The notes under the pieces: generated by a model
What the model was told of the DNA's origin: nothing
The model's database searches: none
Seen by the model: the letters and a program-made list of their open reading frames with translations, nothing else
Shown here: in pieces, positions 28,136 to 41,919 of the stretch
How positions within the stretch are numbered: position 1 is the first letter of the stretch
How the letters are laid out: the number at the start of each line of letters is the position of its first letter
Assembly (NCBI GenBank): GCA_032622095.1
Contig: CP136067.1
Location: forward strand, 195,882,052-195,946,051
Reading direction: 5' to 3'
Length of the DNA: 64,000 nt
From: Siphonodentalium dalli
Lineage: Eukaryota; Mollusca; Scaphopoda; Gadilida; Siphonodentaliidae
Position numbers and translations under genes: made by a program

Positions 28136-30213
28136 ATAAGTCAGTAAAGTAAAGACAATTTACTCATGCGTACACACCAGAAGAGGCATCTGAACTGTTT
28201 GAAGTGGGCAACCAGAGGGTCTCTTCTGGGGGTGGGACAAACGTAGAATAACACCCTCTTTAGTATCGAATGTCTCAGGTCAGGAAAGCATTTGCATGCA
28301 TCTGTTACCCTATATGTCATAATATTTTTCGACTAGTTGGGCATTCCAACTTTTAGTAATTTCCAGTCGTCAGATCACATATGTTTGAACCTTTTTCCAA
28401 CTGATGACCATTTCAGTCACACATTGACCAGAAGTGGTCTAAAAAACGCTACAGTAAAAATTATAATGGACGGAAACTATCAGAACAATTTCAATCTATT
28501 TTGGTTAATATTTTCAACTGATATTGTGTCGGTGATAAAATTGAAAAGTTTACAAACAATTTAAAGCCTTACTCCAAACGAGAGCCAACCCTCCCCTAAT
28601 AACATGAGAAGTTGATAATTCACTCACAATGAATGTACATATAATTACACACTGCGGAAATCACAACAATTTAGCAGAACCCACCAGTATCATTGCAAAT
28701 TAGCAGGACTACTTAACCAAGTTAATCAGTACCCTATACTACAAAACAAAATACTTGTAATATGATATTGTGCCGGATATACATTTGAAATATTGACAAA
28801 AATTGAAAGGTCTTACTCAAAACGAGAGACAACCTCCCCTAATAACATGATCAATGTGGTGGTTCACTCATAATGATTTAAAAAAATCTTGAATGGTTCG
28901 TAAATTCTGACTAAAAGTGTGTGGAACGTTATATGGGACACCTCCCTTCCATCTTTGGCAACATTAATATTTTCCAACTTCCAGTAATATTGTTGAATTG
29001 AAATGACAATTTAAAGGGTGTTAGATTGGGCGGTTTGAAAGTTTCAAGTACCAATTGGACAATTTCAAAACGAAAAACTTCACTCGAGTTTGGAACAGTA
29101 ATTATACAAAACGAAAAATATCGCGTGTAAAATGTTGTGCATTTTTGCTATAGGTCCAGCCTCTCGCATCATAATTAGATCATGCATCGAACCTCTACTC
29201 TGGCTACTCCCTTTCAGATCATGTTCCACCAGATCAAAACATGGGAATCATTTGATTTTCTGACCTACTCTGACGATGACCTTGTAACTTGTAACATACA
29301 CCACAGGGAACTTATTTCTTTGTTATTGAAAAGATTGAATTGATTTCCCGGGGAAAATTCAATAAGTGACACAAAGCAATTTGGTTCGCATAATCGTGCA
29401 ATATCGAGCTGGGATGCTCACCAACTGTGAAATATATTAGTAAGGGACAGGTTTTAGTAAAGAAATATACCACCTGCGTTGCCTTTTCAATGTTATACAG
29501 TTCCAATCATATAGAACATCAAAATGTTCCCATGTTTTGAACTAGTGGAATAGTATCTATATGTGAACAACCAGTGCAGAGCTACGTCAAACTGAGTTAT
29601 CAAATTTGACCCATAAAACAATATAATTTTTCGGATTGCAAGTTATCTATATATCATACCTGGTCACGGCTTGGTGCCAAAATTAAAACGCTGGACCCTT
29701 TAAATGAATTCGTAGAAAACATCATGCACCATTTGAGATTGCTACAAGTCAAAACGGCCACAAAATAGTTTTAAAAATCATAAAAATTGAAAGAACATGT
29801 CCATATCTGAGCAATCCTCGCATGCGAATGAATCAACACGACGACACCAATCGAGATTATTTACAGCTCCACCCATCTAAACCGCGATCCAGCAAAGACG
29901 GATTCGTCATCTCAGGTCTAGCCTCCGTAGACCTTGTTTAGTTCGACCATCGAATTATATGGTTTATTACACGCTTGTTAATAGAAGTACAGTGTTATTG
30001 CTCTTCCATATTTACAAATCCGTATACAACGTACGTTCCATACGCATCTCGTTGACGTAAAATTACGTACATGACGTTCGCCTCAACCATGAAACTGGAA
30101 CTATTTAAATAAAAGAATCATCACAGATGACAAACACGACCTGAATGAGTCTAAATAATTCTTCTAATCCTGTATTTTAATGCACATATTCTAGGACGCG
30201 AAGCGTGTAATAA

Positions 30214-30371
30214 ACACAGAACGACACGATGTGTAAATGGGTTTGTCGATACGGCACTCGTGCTGTCGCGGAAGGATAGAACTCGAGGCGCAAGCGCCTC
30301 TCGTTCTATCCTTCCGCGACAGCACTCGTGCCTTATCGACAAACCCATTCACACATCGTGTCGTTCTGTGT
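30214..30371. repeat. 158-bp palindrome (duplicate)
   Basis: Duplicate of 15674-15831. Confidence 0.9.
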
Positions 30372-31469
30372 ATTTAGTTGCCGGTTTAAGCTTATAAAAC
30401 GCAAAAACAAATATCGAAATTGATCAAAACGTATAATATACCTACACACTTAACATGACTGGTTTGGGTGCCTCTCGCTTATAAAGTATGCTGTCAAATA
30501 TTCTCGCTGTCGTAATTATTGATTTTCGCAGTTGATAGAATGCGTCGGTCGCATTAGAAAAGTATAATTAATTATCTCGACGATACAGAGACACTACTGC
30601 TAAACAAGTGGTCTGGCTGGACCAGGTTTAAACCAGAGATGACTAATGCGTCATTTAGAACTGTGGTCTCGAGTTTAAACCACGTATTCAGCTGCCAAAC
30701 AATGGTTTAATCATAGAGGTTTATGTAGACCAGGTTTAAACACCAAAAGACGAATCCGACCCAGTGAAGCAAGTAAACAAGTAACACGCGCATATAATGT
30801 TTGCTGAATACAGGTGATATATCCATAATTCATTTTACTCATCTCAATATAAGAGACATCATCTTTGAGTTTTTATCCGTCAACGATATTCGTGACTGAT
30901 TAACCTTTTGCATCTTGTTGTATTTATAACTATTTCTAAATGCTACGATTCTCATATGGTTTATTACGTCCGTTAGTACATCCGTTAGGATTATTGTCGT
31001 CTTATAAAGAGACTGATCACCCCACTGACCTTGAGCTCAGTAACTTTACCATTTTACTGTCTGATACATAAATAATGAGCATGCACTGAGGTCAAACAAC
31101 AAACATTCAGTCTTCATGAGGTTAAATAATCCGTCTGATTAACATTGAGAAATGTAGGTAGCGAAGTTCAACTTTATGAGAATATAATGCCCATAAAAAT
31201 ATATGTCATCATTACTAAATTTGTTACTTGAGCACTATCTCTTATATCGATTTGTTTGGTTAACCTCTTCGTTGCTATGACAACCGTAACTATTGCGAAC
31301 GTAAAAGTGCACGCCGTGTGTTATATGGTCCGCATGTACTATGGACACACCATCTTTAACCATTTTGGTAAATCGGTATCTCATATGGTCAGTCATATGG
31401 ATGAATATATTTTCAAAATTACTGAGTATTTTTATTTCGTGTGCGATAGTAATGTATATTATACACCCA

Positions 31470-31572
31470 CAGTAATGCCCTAATTTATCGACTCCTTTAT
31501 TTCCGACTAAATCCTGAAAAGTTAACCATAATTCTGCTGTGGTTAAGAGGTCGATTAATTAGAGTATTACTG
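31470..31572. mobile_element. 103-bp inverted-repeat element (duplicate)
   Basis: Duplicate of 16930-17032. Confidence 0.6.
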
Positions 31573-31911
31573 TATAGACGGTTCATATAGGGTCATATAA
31601 TTATACTGTCATTTGACTGCACAGATGAAGCGTTATCTCGTGTCAGATAGTAGATTTGACCATTGCCCGATAGTATTTGGCAATTTTTTACAATTTTAAT
31701 AATTTTTTACTATTCTTCCAACTTTCATAAAAAATAAAAATTAACCCACATGGAGCCACACAGAGATGGAAGCATGCACTACAACGTGTCGTCTGCTCAG
31801 TCTGTGTGGGCTCTCTATGGGATAATTATTTTTTTTATTTTTAAATGTAAGAAAAAGTAAAAATTAATATAGAATAAAGAACAATTGATTAAAATTATAC
31901 AAAATTGTTTG

Positions 31912-31980
31912 GCCAATGCATTCTCTTATATATGCGAGGCGACCTATGGTCGACTCGCATATATAAGAGAATGCATTGGC
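31912..31980. repeat. 69-bp palindromic module (duplicate)
   Basis: Duplicate of 17372-17440. Confidence 0.9.
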
Positions 31981-32409
31981 ACAGGGTATATTAACAATGT
32001 TCAATTCAATTTTACTCGTTTCCCGTTCGCCATTTAACCCCGTCTTTTACTATTAATGTGAGCCAAATAGTATCGCCCGGGCTATAGTTTTCAAACTATT
32101 ACATGTCTATTGACGTCTCCCATGCACTAGCTCATAATTTGGCGCGATGTCTGCAGTTTGACGATTCTGGCAAGAGGCCAGAATTTTGCGAATTATCGCC
32201 CGCGCGGGCTGCTGGCTGGCTGCTGGCGTCACGATTGGCACGAGGTGGGAATGTTTCATACATGTGCATGTATATATATATATAATAAAACACCATCATT
32301 GACCGCCTTGGGTAGAATAGCGAGCGCTACATGTATTTCCCCTCGATGTGCATGTCTTCTCGTCGAGAGGCCATTAGTCCTGCTTGCTGTTAAAAAAGGA
32401 ACAATCATT

Positions 32410-32837
32410 ATAGTTATGCTGAAATGGTCACTGTCACCCCATTTCGTTCAGTTGGGTACCCAGGTCTTTTTTAATTTTCAGTTGGGTACCCAGCTTTTGT
32501 AAAATTTACATTTGGGCACCCAGCTTTATGAAATCTCACACATAGCGTGATTTAATTATTGATCGCCGTCAGTTGATTGTAAAATGAACCTGTTAAATAT
32601 GTAAATGCTTGTTTATATATGAATTATGATGTATATATTCGTCACGATGCTTCAAAATAATAGCGGAGAAGAATTGTATGCATAGGACATATATAGGTAC
32701 TGCAGATCGACTGCTCATAAAGCTGTGTACCCAAATGTAAATTTTATAAAAACTGGGTACCCAACTGGAAGTTTTAAAAAGCTAGGTACCCAACTGAACG
32801 AAAGGGGGTGACAGTGACAATTTCAGCTATAGTTATC
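32410..32837. mobile_element. ~430 bp inverted-arm element (duplicate)
   Basis: Duplicate of 17870-18297. Confidence 0.8.
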
Positions 32838-33811
32838 GTTATATATTTCACATCAAGGCAGTTAGCATATAGGTGTGCATGGATATTAAATTATGCTGGA
32901 TATCCGATTATCTGGACTAGTGGTCCCATGCATACACTTGCAAATTAAACAGTTTCTCTTGTTTGTGGCGAGTATGCGAAGCAGCACTTCTTAAATGGGC
33001 GTGGCCATTTTGGTCAATTTATATAACGTCGTGGCGGCCATTTGTAACTAAACCCCTGGTTTCTAGTTAGTATTTTCTCCTAACCTATATATGGTAATAC
33101 ATGCCAATTAAGGAATATTACTATGAGTCGTATTATGAGTTCTAAGTTGTAGGCGCACCAAATTAGGAGTTTTAAAACCGATGTATAAATCGCGCGAATC
33201 TAAATAAGGAAATGGCACAATATCACGACTGCTTATAAACAATCCACGGCGCTTTTTGCGATAAACTAAACAACAGACGACCTGTATTTTCTCTGACACA
33301 AAGCGTGTTTTGTGAATACTATCGCATTTATATCATCAGTAATCTATACTATTAGTATATTCTTGAGGTAATTATCATAATTTGATCATGTTATTTATAA
33401 ATTATAACTTACAGTGAAGGCCGCCCGTCCCTTTTTCGATGCGTATTTTGAACTCGACATGCACCTATACTGCACGACTCACATCACCGTATTGCAATGT
33501 TATAAGTACATATGCAGGACCAATGGGTGATCAAGGCAGCACACCAGTCATATGATGACATCGTTGCTTGGGTATTCGCGGGACGCCGGTCAATAACTAT
33601 ATTTGATATGACTGGCGTTAGGGGCAACGAAAGTAGAACTTTGTCAGCGCAAGTGGTTACCACCCAGTGTGACATGTGTTGCTGTTAACAATGGCACACG
33701 GTAGCCCCATCAATGCATGCGTCGTATATATATAATGTAAAGGTCCATTATATTGAAAACTTAATCGATCTAATATCTGCATAAAATTGAAAGCAAATGC
33801 AGAAGGCATAC

Positions 33812-36800
33812 AATCTATATCTACATGTATAATATCTATATCTACATGTATAATATCTATATCTACATGTATAATATCTATATCTACATGTATAATATAT
33901 ATATCTACCTGTATAATATCTATATCTACATGTATAATATCTATATCTACATGTATAATATCTATATCTACATGTATAATATCTATATCTACATGTATAA
34001 TATCTATATCTACCTGTATAATATCTATATCCACATGTATAATATCTATATCTACCTGTATAATATCTATATCTACATGTATAATATCTATATCTACCTG
34101 TATAATATCTATATCTACATGTATAATATCTATATCTACATGTATAATATATATATCTACCTGTATAATATCTATATCTACATGTATAATATCTATATCT
34201 ACATGTATAATATCTATATCTACATGTATAATATCTATATCTACATGTATAATATCTATATCTACCTGTATAATATCTATATCCACATGTATAATATCTA
34301 TATCTACCTGTATAATATCTATATCTACATGTATAATATCTATATCTACCTGTATAATATCTATATCTACATGTATAATATCTATATCTACCTGTATAAT
34401 ATCTATATCTACATGTATAATATCTATATCTACCTGTATAATATCTATATCTACCTGTATAATATCTATATCTACATGTATAATATCTATATCTACCTGT
34501 ATAATATCTATATCTACATGTATAATATCTATATCTACCTGTATAATATCTATATCTACCTGTATAATATCTATATCTACATGTATAATATCTATATCTA
34601 CCTGTATAATATCTATATCTACCTGTATAATATATATATCTACATGTATAATATCTATATCTACCTGTATAATATCTATATCTACCTGAATAATATCTAT
34701 ATCTACCTGTATAATATCTATATCTACATGTATAATATCTATATCTACATGTATAATATCTATATATACCTGTATAATATCTATATCTACCTGTATAATA
34801 TCTATATCTACATGTATAATATCTATATCTACATGTATAATATCTATATCTACCTGTATAATATCTATATCTACATGTATAATATATATATCTACCTGTA
34901 TAATATCTATATATACCTGTATAATATCTATATCTACCTGTATAATATCTATATCTACCTGTATAATATATATATCTACATGTATAATATATATATCTAC
35001 CTGTATAATATCTATATCTACATGTATAATATATATATCTACCTGTATAATATCTATATCTACCTGTATAATATCTATATCTACCTGTATAATATCTAGA
35101 TCTACCTGTATAATATCTATATCTACATGTATAATATCTATATCTACATGTATAATATCTATATCTACCTGTATAATATCTATATCTACCTGTATAATAT
35201 CTATATCTACATGTATAATACATATATCTACCTGTATAATATCTATATCTACATGTATAATATCTATATCTACATGTATAATATCTATATCTACATGTAT
35301 AATATCTATATCTACCTGTATAATATCTATATCTACCTGTATAATATCTATATCTACATGTATAATATCTATATCTACCTGTATAATATCTATATCTACC
35401 TGTATAATATCTATATCTACATGTATAATATCTATATCTACATGTATAATATCTATATCTACCTGTATAATATATATATCTACCTGTATAATATCTATAT
35501 CTACATGTATAATATCTATATCTACCTGTATAATATCTATATCTACATGTATAATATATATATCTACCTGTATAATATCTATATCTACCTGTATAATATC
35601 TATATCTACATGTATAATATCTATATCTACCTGTATAATATCTATATCTACCTGTATAATATCTATATCTACATGTATAATATCTATATCTACCTGTATA
35701 ATATCTATATCTACCTGTATAATATCTATATCTACCTGTATAATATATATATCTACATGTATAATATCTATATCTACATGTATAATATCTATATCTACAT
35801 GTATAATATATATATCTACATGTATAATATATATATCTACATGTATAATATCTATATCTACATGTATACTATCTATATCTACATGTATAATATATATATC
35901 TACCTGTATAATATCTATATCTACATGTATACTATCTATATCTACATGTATAATATCTATATCTACCTGTATAATATCTATATCTACCTGTATAATATCT
36001 ATATCTACATGTATAATATCTATATCTACATGTATAATATCTATATCTACATGTATAATATCTATATCTACATGTATAATATCTATATCTACATGTATAA
36101 TATCTATATCTACCTGTATAATATCTATATCTACATGTATAATATCTATATCTACCTGTATAATATCTATATCTACATGTATAATATCTATATCTACCTG
36201 TATAATATCTATATCTACATGTATAATATCTATATCTACATGTATAATATCTATATCTACATGTATAATATCTATATCTACATGTATAATATCTATATCT
36301 ACATGTATAATATATATATCTACCTGTATAATATCTATATCTACATGTATAATATCTATATTTACCTGTATAATATCTATATCTACATGTATAATATCTA
36401 TATATACCTGTATAATATCTATATCTACAAGTATAATATATATATCTACCTGTATGATATCTATATCTACATGTATAATATATATATCTACATGTATAAT
36501 ATATATATCTACATGTATAATATATATATCTACATGTATAATATGTATATCTACATGTATAATATCTATATCTACATGTATAATATATATATCTACCTGT
36601 ATAATATCTATATCTACATGTATACTATCTATATCTACATGTATAATATCTATATCTACCTGTATAATATCTATATCTACCTGTATAATATCTATATCTA
36701 CATGTATAATATCTATATCTACATGTATAATATCTATATCTACATGTATAATATCTATATCTACATGTACAATATCTATATCTACATGTACAATATCTAT

Positions 36801-39188
36801 ATCTACCTGTATAATATCTATATCTACATGTATAATATATATATCTACCTGTATGACATCTATATCTACATGTATAATATATATATATCTACATGTATAA
36901 TATATATATCTATATGTATAATATATATATCTACATGTATAATATATATATCTACATGTATAATATCTATATCTACCTGTATAATATATATATACATGTA
37001 TAATATATATATATACATGTATAATATATATATCTACATGTATAATATATATATATACATGTATAATATATATATCTACATGTATAATATATATATCTAC
37101 CTGTATAATATCTATATCTACATGTATAATATCTATATATACATGTATAATATCTATATCTACATGTATAATATCTATATCTACCTGTATAATATCTATA
37201 TATACATGTATAATATATATATCTACATGTATAATATCTATATCTACTTGTATACTATCTATATCTACATGTATAATATCTATATCTACATGTATAATAT
37301 CTATATCTACATGTATAATATCTATATCTACATGTATAATATCTATATCTACCTGTATAATATCTATATCTACATGTATAATATCTATATCTACATGTAT
37401 AATATCTATATCTACATGTATAATATCTATATCTACATGTATAATATCTATATCTACCTGTATAATATATATATCTACCTGTATAATATCTATATCTACA
37501 TGTATAATATCTATATCTACATGTATAATATCTATATCTACATGTATAATATATATATCTACCTGTATGATATCTATATCTACATGTATAATATCTATAT
37601 CTACCTGTATAATATCTATATCTACCTGTATAATATCTATATCTACCTGTATAATATCTATATCTACATGTATAATATCTATATCTACATGTATAATATC
37701 TATATCTACATGTATAATATCTATATCTACATGTATAATATCTATATCTACATGTATAATATCTATATCTACATGTATAATATCTATATCTACATGTTTA
37801 ATATCTATATCTACCTGTATAATATCTATATCTACATGTATAATATATATATCTACATGTATAATATATATATCTACATGTATAATATATATATCTACAT
37901 GTATAATATGTATATCTACATGTATAATATCTATATCTACATGTATAATATATATATCTACCTGTATAATATCTATATCTACATGTATACTATCTATATC
38001 TACATGTATAATATCTATATCTACCTGTATAATATCTATATCTACCTGTATAATATCTATATCTACATGTATAATATCTATATCTACATGTATAATATCT
38101 ATATCTACATGTATAATATCTATATCTACATGTATAATATCTATATATACATGTATAATATCTATATCTACATGTATAATATCTATATCTACCTGTATAA
38201 TATCTATATCTACATGTATAATATCTATATCTACATGTATAATATCTATATCTACATGTATAATATCTATATCTACCTGTATAATATATATATCTACATG
38301 TATAATATCTATATCTACCTGTATAATATCTATATCTACATGTATAATATCTATATCTACATGTATAATATCTATATCTACATGTATAATATCTATATCT
38401 ACATGTATAATATCTATATCTACCTGTATAATATCTATATCTACATGTATAATATCTATATATACATGTATAATATCTGTATCTACATGTATAATATCTA
38501 TATCTACATGTATAATATCTATATCTACATGTATAATATATATATCTACATGTATAATATCTATATCTACCTGTATAATATCTATATCTACCTGTATAAT
38601 ATCTATATCTACATGTATAATATCTATATCTACATGTATACTATCTATATCTACATGTATAATATCTATATCTACATGTATACTATCTATATCTACATGT
38701 ATACTATCTATATCTACATGTATAATATCTATATCTACATGTATAATATCTATATCTACATGTATAATATATATATCTACATGTATAATATCTATATCTA
38801 CCTGTATAATATCTATATCTACATGTATAATATCTATATCTACATGTATAATATCTATATCTACATGTATAATATCTATATCTACATGTATAATATCTAT
38901 ATATACCTGTATAATATATATATCTACATGTATAATATATATATCTACATGTATAATATCTATATCCACCTGTATAATATCTATATCTACATGTATAATA
39001 TCTATATCTACATGTATAATATCTATATCTACATGTATACTATCTATATCTACCTGTATAATATCTATATCTACATGTATAATATCTATATCTACATGTA
39101 TAATATCTATATCTACATGTATACTATCTATATCTACATGTATACTATCTATATCTACATGTATAATATCTATATCTACATGTATAAT
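33812..39188. repeat. 21-bp minisatellite, array 3 (~256 units)
   Basis: Same unit as arrays 1 and 2, but with more scattered variants (TATACTATC, TATAATATG, GTACAATATC, TATGATATC). Near 36880-37040 several units gain or lose two bases, which breaks the phase and restores it. A large block is repeated inside the array with a spacing of 1,365 bp (65 units): the rare TATAATATGTATATC variant occurs at 36541 and again at 37906 in the same variant context. The right edge abuts a diverged copy of the Helentron/pearl-like element. Confidence 0.97.
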
Positions 39189-39841
39189 TGCGAATGTCTG
39201 TCTGTCAGTGTTCTATAGAACTTCACAGGGGACCATCTAGAGGGGTATAACAAGTGTAACATTTTACGAGAAAGATAATGGCGCGGGTTAGAATTTTCTA
39301 AAGTGACGCCGCTGTTGTCAGGGGCAGAAAAGGGGGAGGGGCCGAAAAAAAATTTGTCGCCGATTTCCACCAAAATTATATGTAATCATCCCCATTAAAT
39401 GAGGAATATAATGTCAAAAGTGGCGCCGTTCGAGTCAGATGTGTGCGGAAGGGGAGAGGGGCACCACAATCGATAACAATAATTTCAGGGCCGATTTAAA
39501 CCATATTAAAATTGATACACATTCTTCTCCATGATACAAGGAATCTTAGTGTGTGATTTAAAGATGCCAAATTTGTTTCGATTGGATGAGAGATTGGAGG
39601 GTGGGCACTCAATTTTATAAGAATTGGTTTAGCCACCAAACTTATACAAACTCAACCACTTGGTATGAGGAGTCTAATGTTCTGGCTTGAAGCTGTCAAA
39701 GGTGGATTCATTCGAGTCAGGGGTGCACTGAAATTTGATACACAACATTTTTAGCGCCAATGTCCACCAAATTCATACACATTCTATCCATGATACGAGG
39801 AATCTAATCGTGTGATTTAAAGACGCCACGTTGGAGCTGTT
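39189..39841 (-). mobile_element. Helentron/pearl-like element, copy c (end fragment)
   Basis: Homologous to 6789-7361 (microsatellite end and first core repeats), with scattered substitutions. It contains about 100 bp more between GGGGGAGGGGCC and GCACCACAATCG (39350-39470) that copy a lacks, so copy a carries a deletion there. Homology stops at TTGGAGCTGTTTG near 39841. Confidence 0.8.
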
Positions 39842-41562
39842 TGGTTGCCATTTTGGAAGCCATCTTGAACAATTTGGTCTATAATCACCGTAGTGTGACA
39901 CATTTAAGATAGACCAAAACAATAAATAATTTTGATACCAATGATAGTTGCATTTTAATTAAAAAAATTGTCCAACCCTGAAAAGTGAATTTTTGCCGAT
40001 ATTTATATCAAGTTTGTGAGTGAAAAATCCAATATTTCTGGTGATGTCAGTGGTGACAATAGAAACAATGATCCATGGTGCATCAGACATGTTAGTATTC
40101 AATGTATATAATACAGATTAGCCAATTTTATATATCAACCACAACTTGTAAGCCATAGCAGGACACCCTGGGGCAATATTAACCATTTTTCATATTTTCG
40201 GCGGCCATTTTGGAAATTTTCTACACCAATTTAATTTCCAATTGAAGTAAAACATCCGTCCAATAAAATAAAGCACATAGTTGTTGACATTCTATTAACA
40301 GCCTGTGTGGTTTGTCGATAAAATGACTATCAAAACCGTCTTGCAAAAAAAATCGAAAATTTCACCCCTCTTTTTCAAATCCTCTTCCTGTATCTATTAC
40401 TGAACCCTCGTCAATGGCAAATGTCTTAAAATGACGCTATAATATCGCGCTTGATGACTGTCTCAAAAACATTGCCATTTACTAATGATTAATGTGAAGA
40501 AAAATGGAAGATATGGTGAAATATTAATTAAATTTCCTATTTTCGTGCATATGACGTCATTTTTATTTTTTTTCGAAATTATTTGACGTCATTTTGAAGA
40601 AGGACATCATACCAACAAAATGGCATACATTTTGTCTGTGTCTTTTGCTAACAACCGATCTATTACAACGATTAAATACAGCAAAATAGTCTTGCAAAAA
40701 AAATCGAAAATTTCACCCCTATTTTTCAAATCCTCTTTCTGTATCTATTACTGAACCCTCGTCAATGACAAATGTCTTTAAATGACGCTATAATATCACG
40801 CTTGATGACTGTCTCAAAAACATTGCCATTTACTAATGATTAATGTGAAGAAAAATGGAAGATATGGTGAAATATTAATTAAATTTCCTATTTTCGTGCA
40901 TATGACGTCATTTTTCGGCGGCCATTTTGAATTTTTTTCGAAATTATTTGCCGTCATTTTGAAGAAGGACATCATACCAACAAAATGGCATACATTTTGT
41001 CTGTGTCTTTTGCTAACAACCGATCTATTACAACGATGAAATACAGCTGGTCGGAATTAGAGGAAATGGCGGCCATCTTGGATTCAAATGGCTCTAGCAC
41101 CTAGTAGGGCCACCTTTATTTTTCGGTGAAATCCGGATTCTTTATCTGGATACCATAGGGAACAATAAAAATAAGGTTATTTGTAATCATCGGGGGGGGG
41201 GGGGGTGCAGGTGGGCCTTATTGGCTCCCCGACTATTTTCATTATTGGAACATTGCTAACCGTCTTTGTCTATCTTAAAATGCTGATATAAATTTTGGGT
41301 TACAGGTATCGGAACATTGCTAACCGTTTGTCGGATCTGAATGAAATATGGTATGGATGTTCACTAATACGAGGACATTCAATGGAGTGTTCTGTTCGGG
41401 TTTTCCGTTCTAGACTTAATCATCTTTGTCTATTTTAAAATGCTGATTTTTGGGTCACAGGTTATAGGTATGCTCAAACTAGGCGGTATGCCACATGGGG
41501 GTGTGCACTGCACGGCAGTCCATCTCTTGTTAAATATAGTGTGTTTCTTTTTTGCCTTTTAG
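39842..41562. other. Repeat-rich stretch, no gene supported
   Basis: GCGGCCATTTTG-like strings recur at 39845, 40201, 40917 and 41066, alongside a tandem duplication (40340-41047) and a run of 14 G near 41192. TCTTTGTCTAT(C/T)TTAAAATG occurs twice near 41265 and 41425. Possibly a decayed interspersed repeat or an intron of the candidate exon at 41563. Confidence 0.5.
40340..41047. repeat. Tandem duplication, two ~355 bp units
   Basis: Unit 1 (40340-40690) and unit 2 (40691-41047) start with CTTGCAAAAAAAATCG and stay nearly identical through CGATCTATTACAACGAT. The offset grows from 351 to 365 because unit 2 contains a GGCGGCCATTTTGAA insertion that unit 1 lacks. Confidence 0.9.
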
Positions 41563-41654
41563 ATGCAGTTAGTATGAATAATTCCTTAGACTGGCCGACT
41601 GAGAATGAGGTAGTGAATGCATGCAGTGAAACTGTTTCTGAAATATTCCGATGA
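41563..41654 (+). CDS. Candidate terminal exon, 29 codons plus stop
   Basis: A polypyrimidine run and AG (TTTCTTTTTTGCCTTTTAG, ending 41562) look like a good 3' splice site. Taking two bases as the end of a split codon, the open frame reads AVSMNNSLDWPTEN and continues to EIFR, then stops with TGA at 41652-41654. A consensus AATAAA follows 68 bases later (41722-41727), then a GT/T-rich stretch near 41740-41757, as expected at a cleavage site. This is the last-exon layout of an animal gene. I do not recognise the peptide, cannot identify an upstream exon in the repeat-rich DNA to the left, and cannot exclude chance or a processed fragment. Phase and strand are inferred only from the acceptor and poly(A) signals. 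Confidence 0.35.
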
Positions 41655-41721
41655 CTGGAAGGAAGCTGAGGTGATGAGAGAACTCAACTTATATTAAGTG
41701 ATTCTAACATGTTGAATATTG

Positions 41722-41727
41722 AATAAA
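41722..41727 (+). terminator. Poly(A) signal AATAAA
   Basis: Consensus hexamer downstream of the candidate exon, followed by a T/GT-rich downstream element. Confidence 0.45.
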
Positions 41728-41919
41728 TTATATGAGATTACATGTGTTTTTTTCTTCATATGTTCAGCTTGCTGCTTAGTTTCTTCTATTATTCATAGTC
41801 TGGAATGACAGTGGATTATATTCTTTTTGGTACATGTGAAATCTAGTTTTATACACCATAGCGCTTCTCAACGCATACAAGTATAATATCTGTGCAATAC
41901 TACAGCAGTATAGGCTTGA

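Larger units (their letters stand above)
20695..35168. repeat. 14.5 kb tandem duplication, copy 2
   Basis: Direct copy of 6155-20628 at +14,540 bases. I found no difference in the stretches compared by eye. Entries between 21329 and 33811 are the duplicates of elements described in copy 1. Confidence 0.9.

Noticed and set aside
33657-38969. 1,770-aa minus-strand ORF of DIIHVDI repeats
   Set aside because: Same cause: the complementary strand of array 3 read in an open frame, fused to flank sequence by chance.
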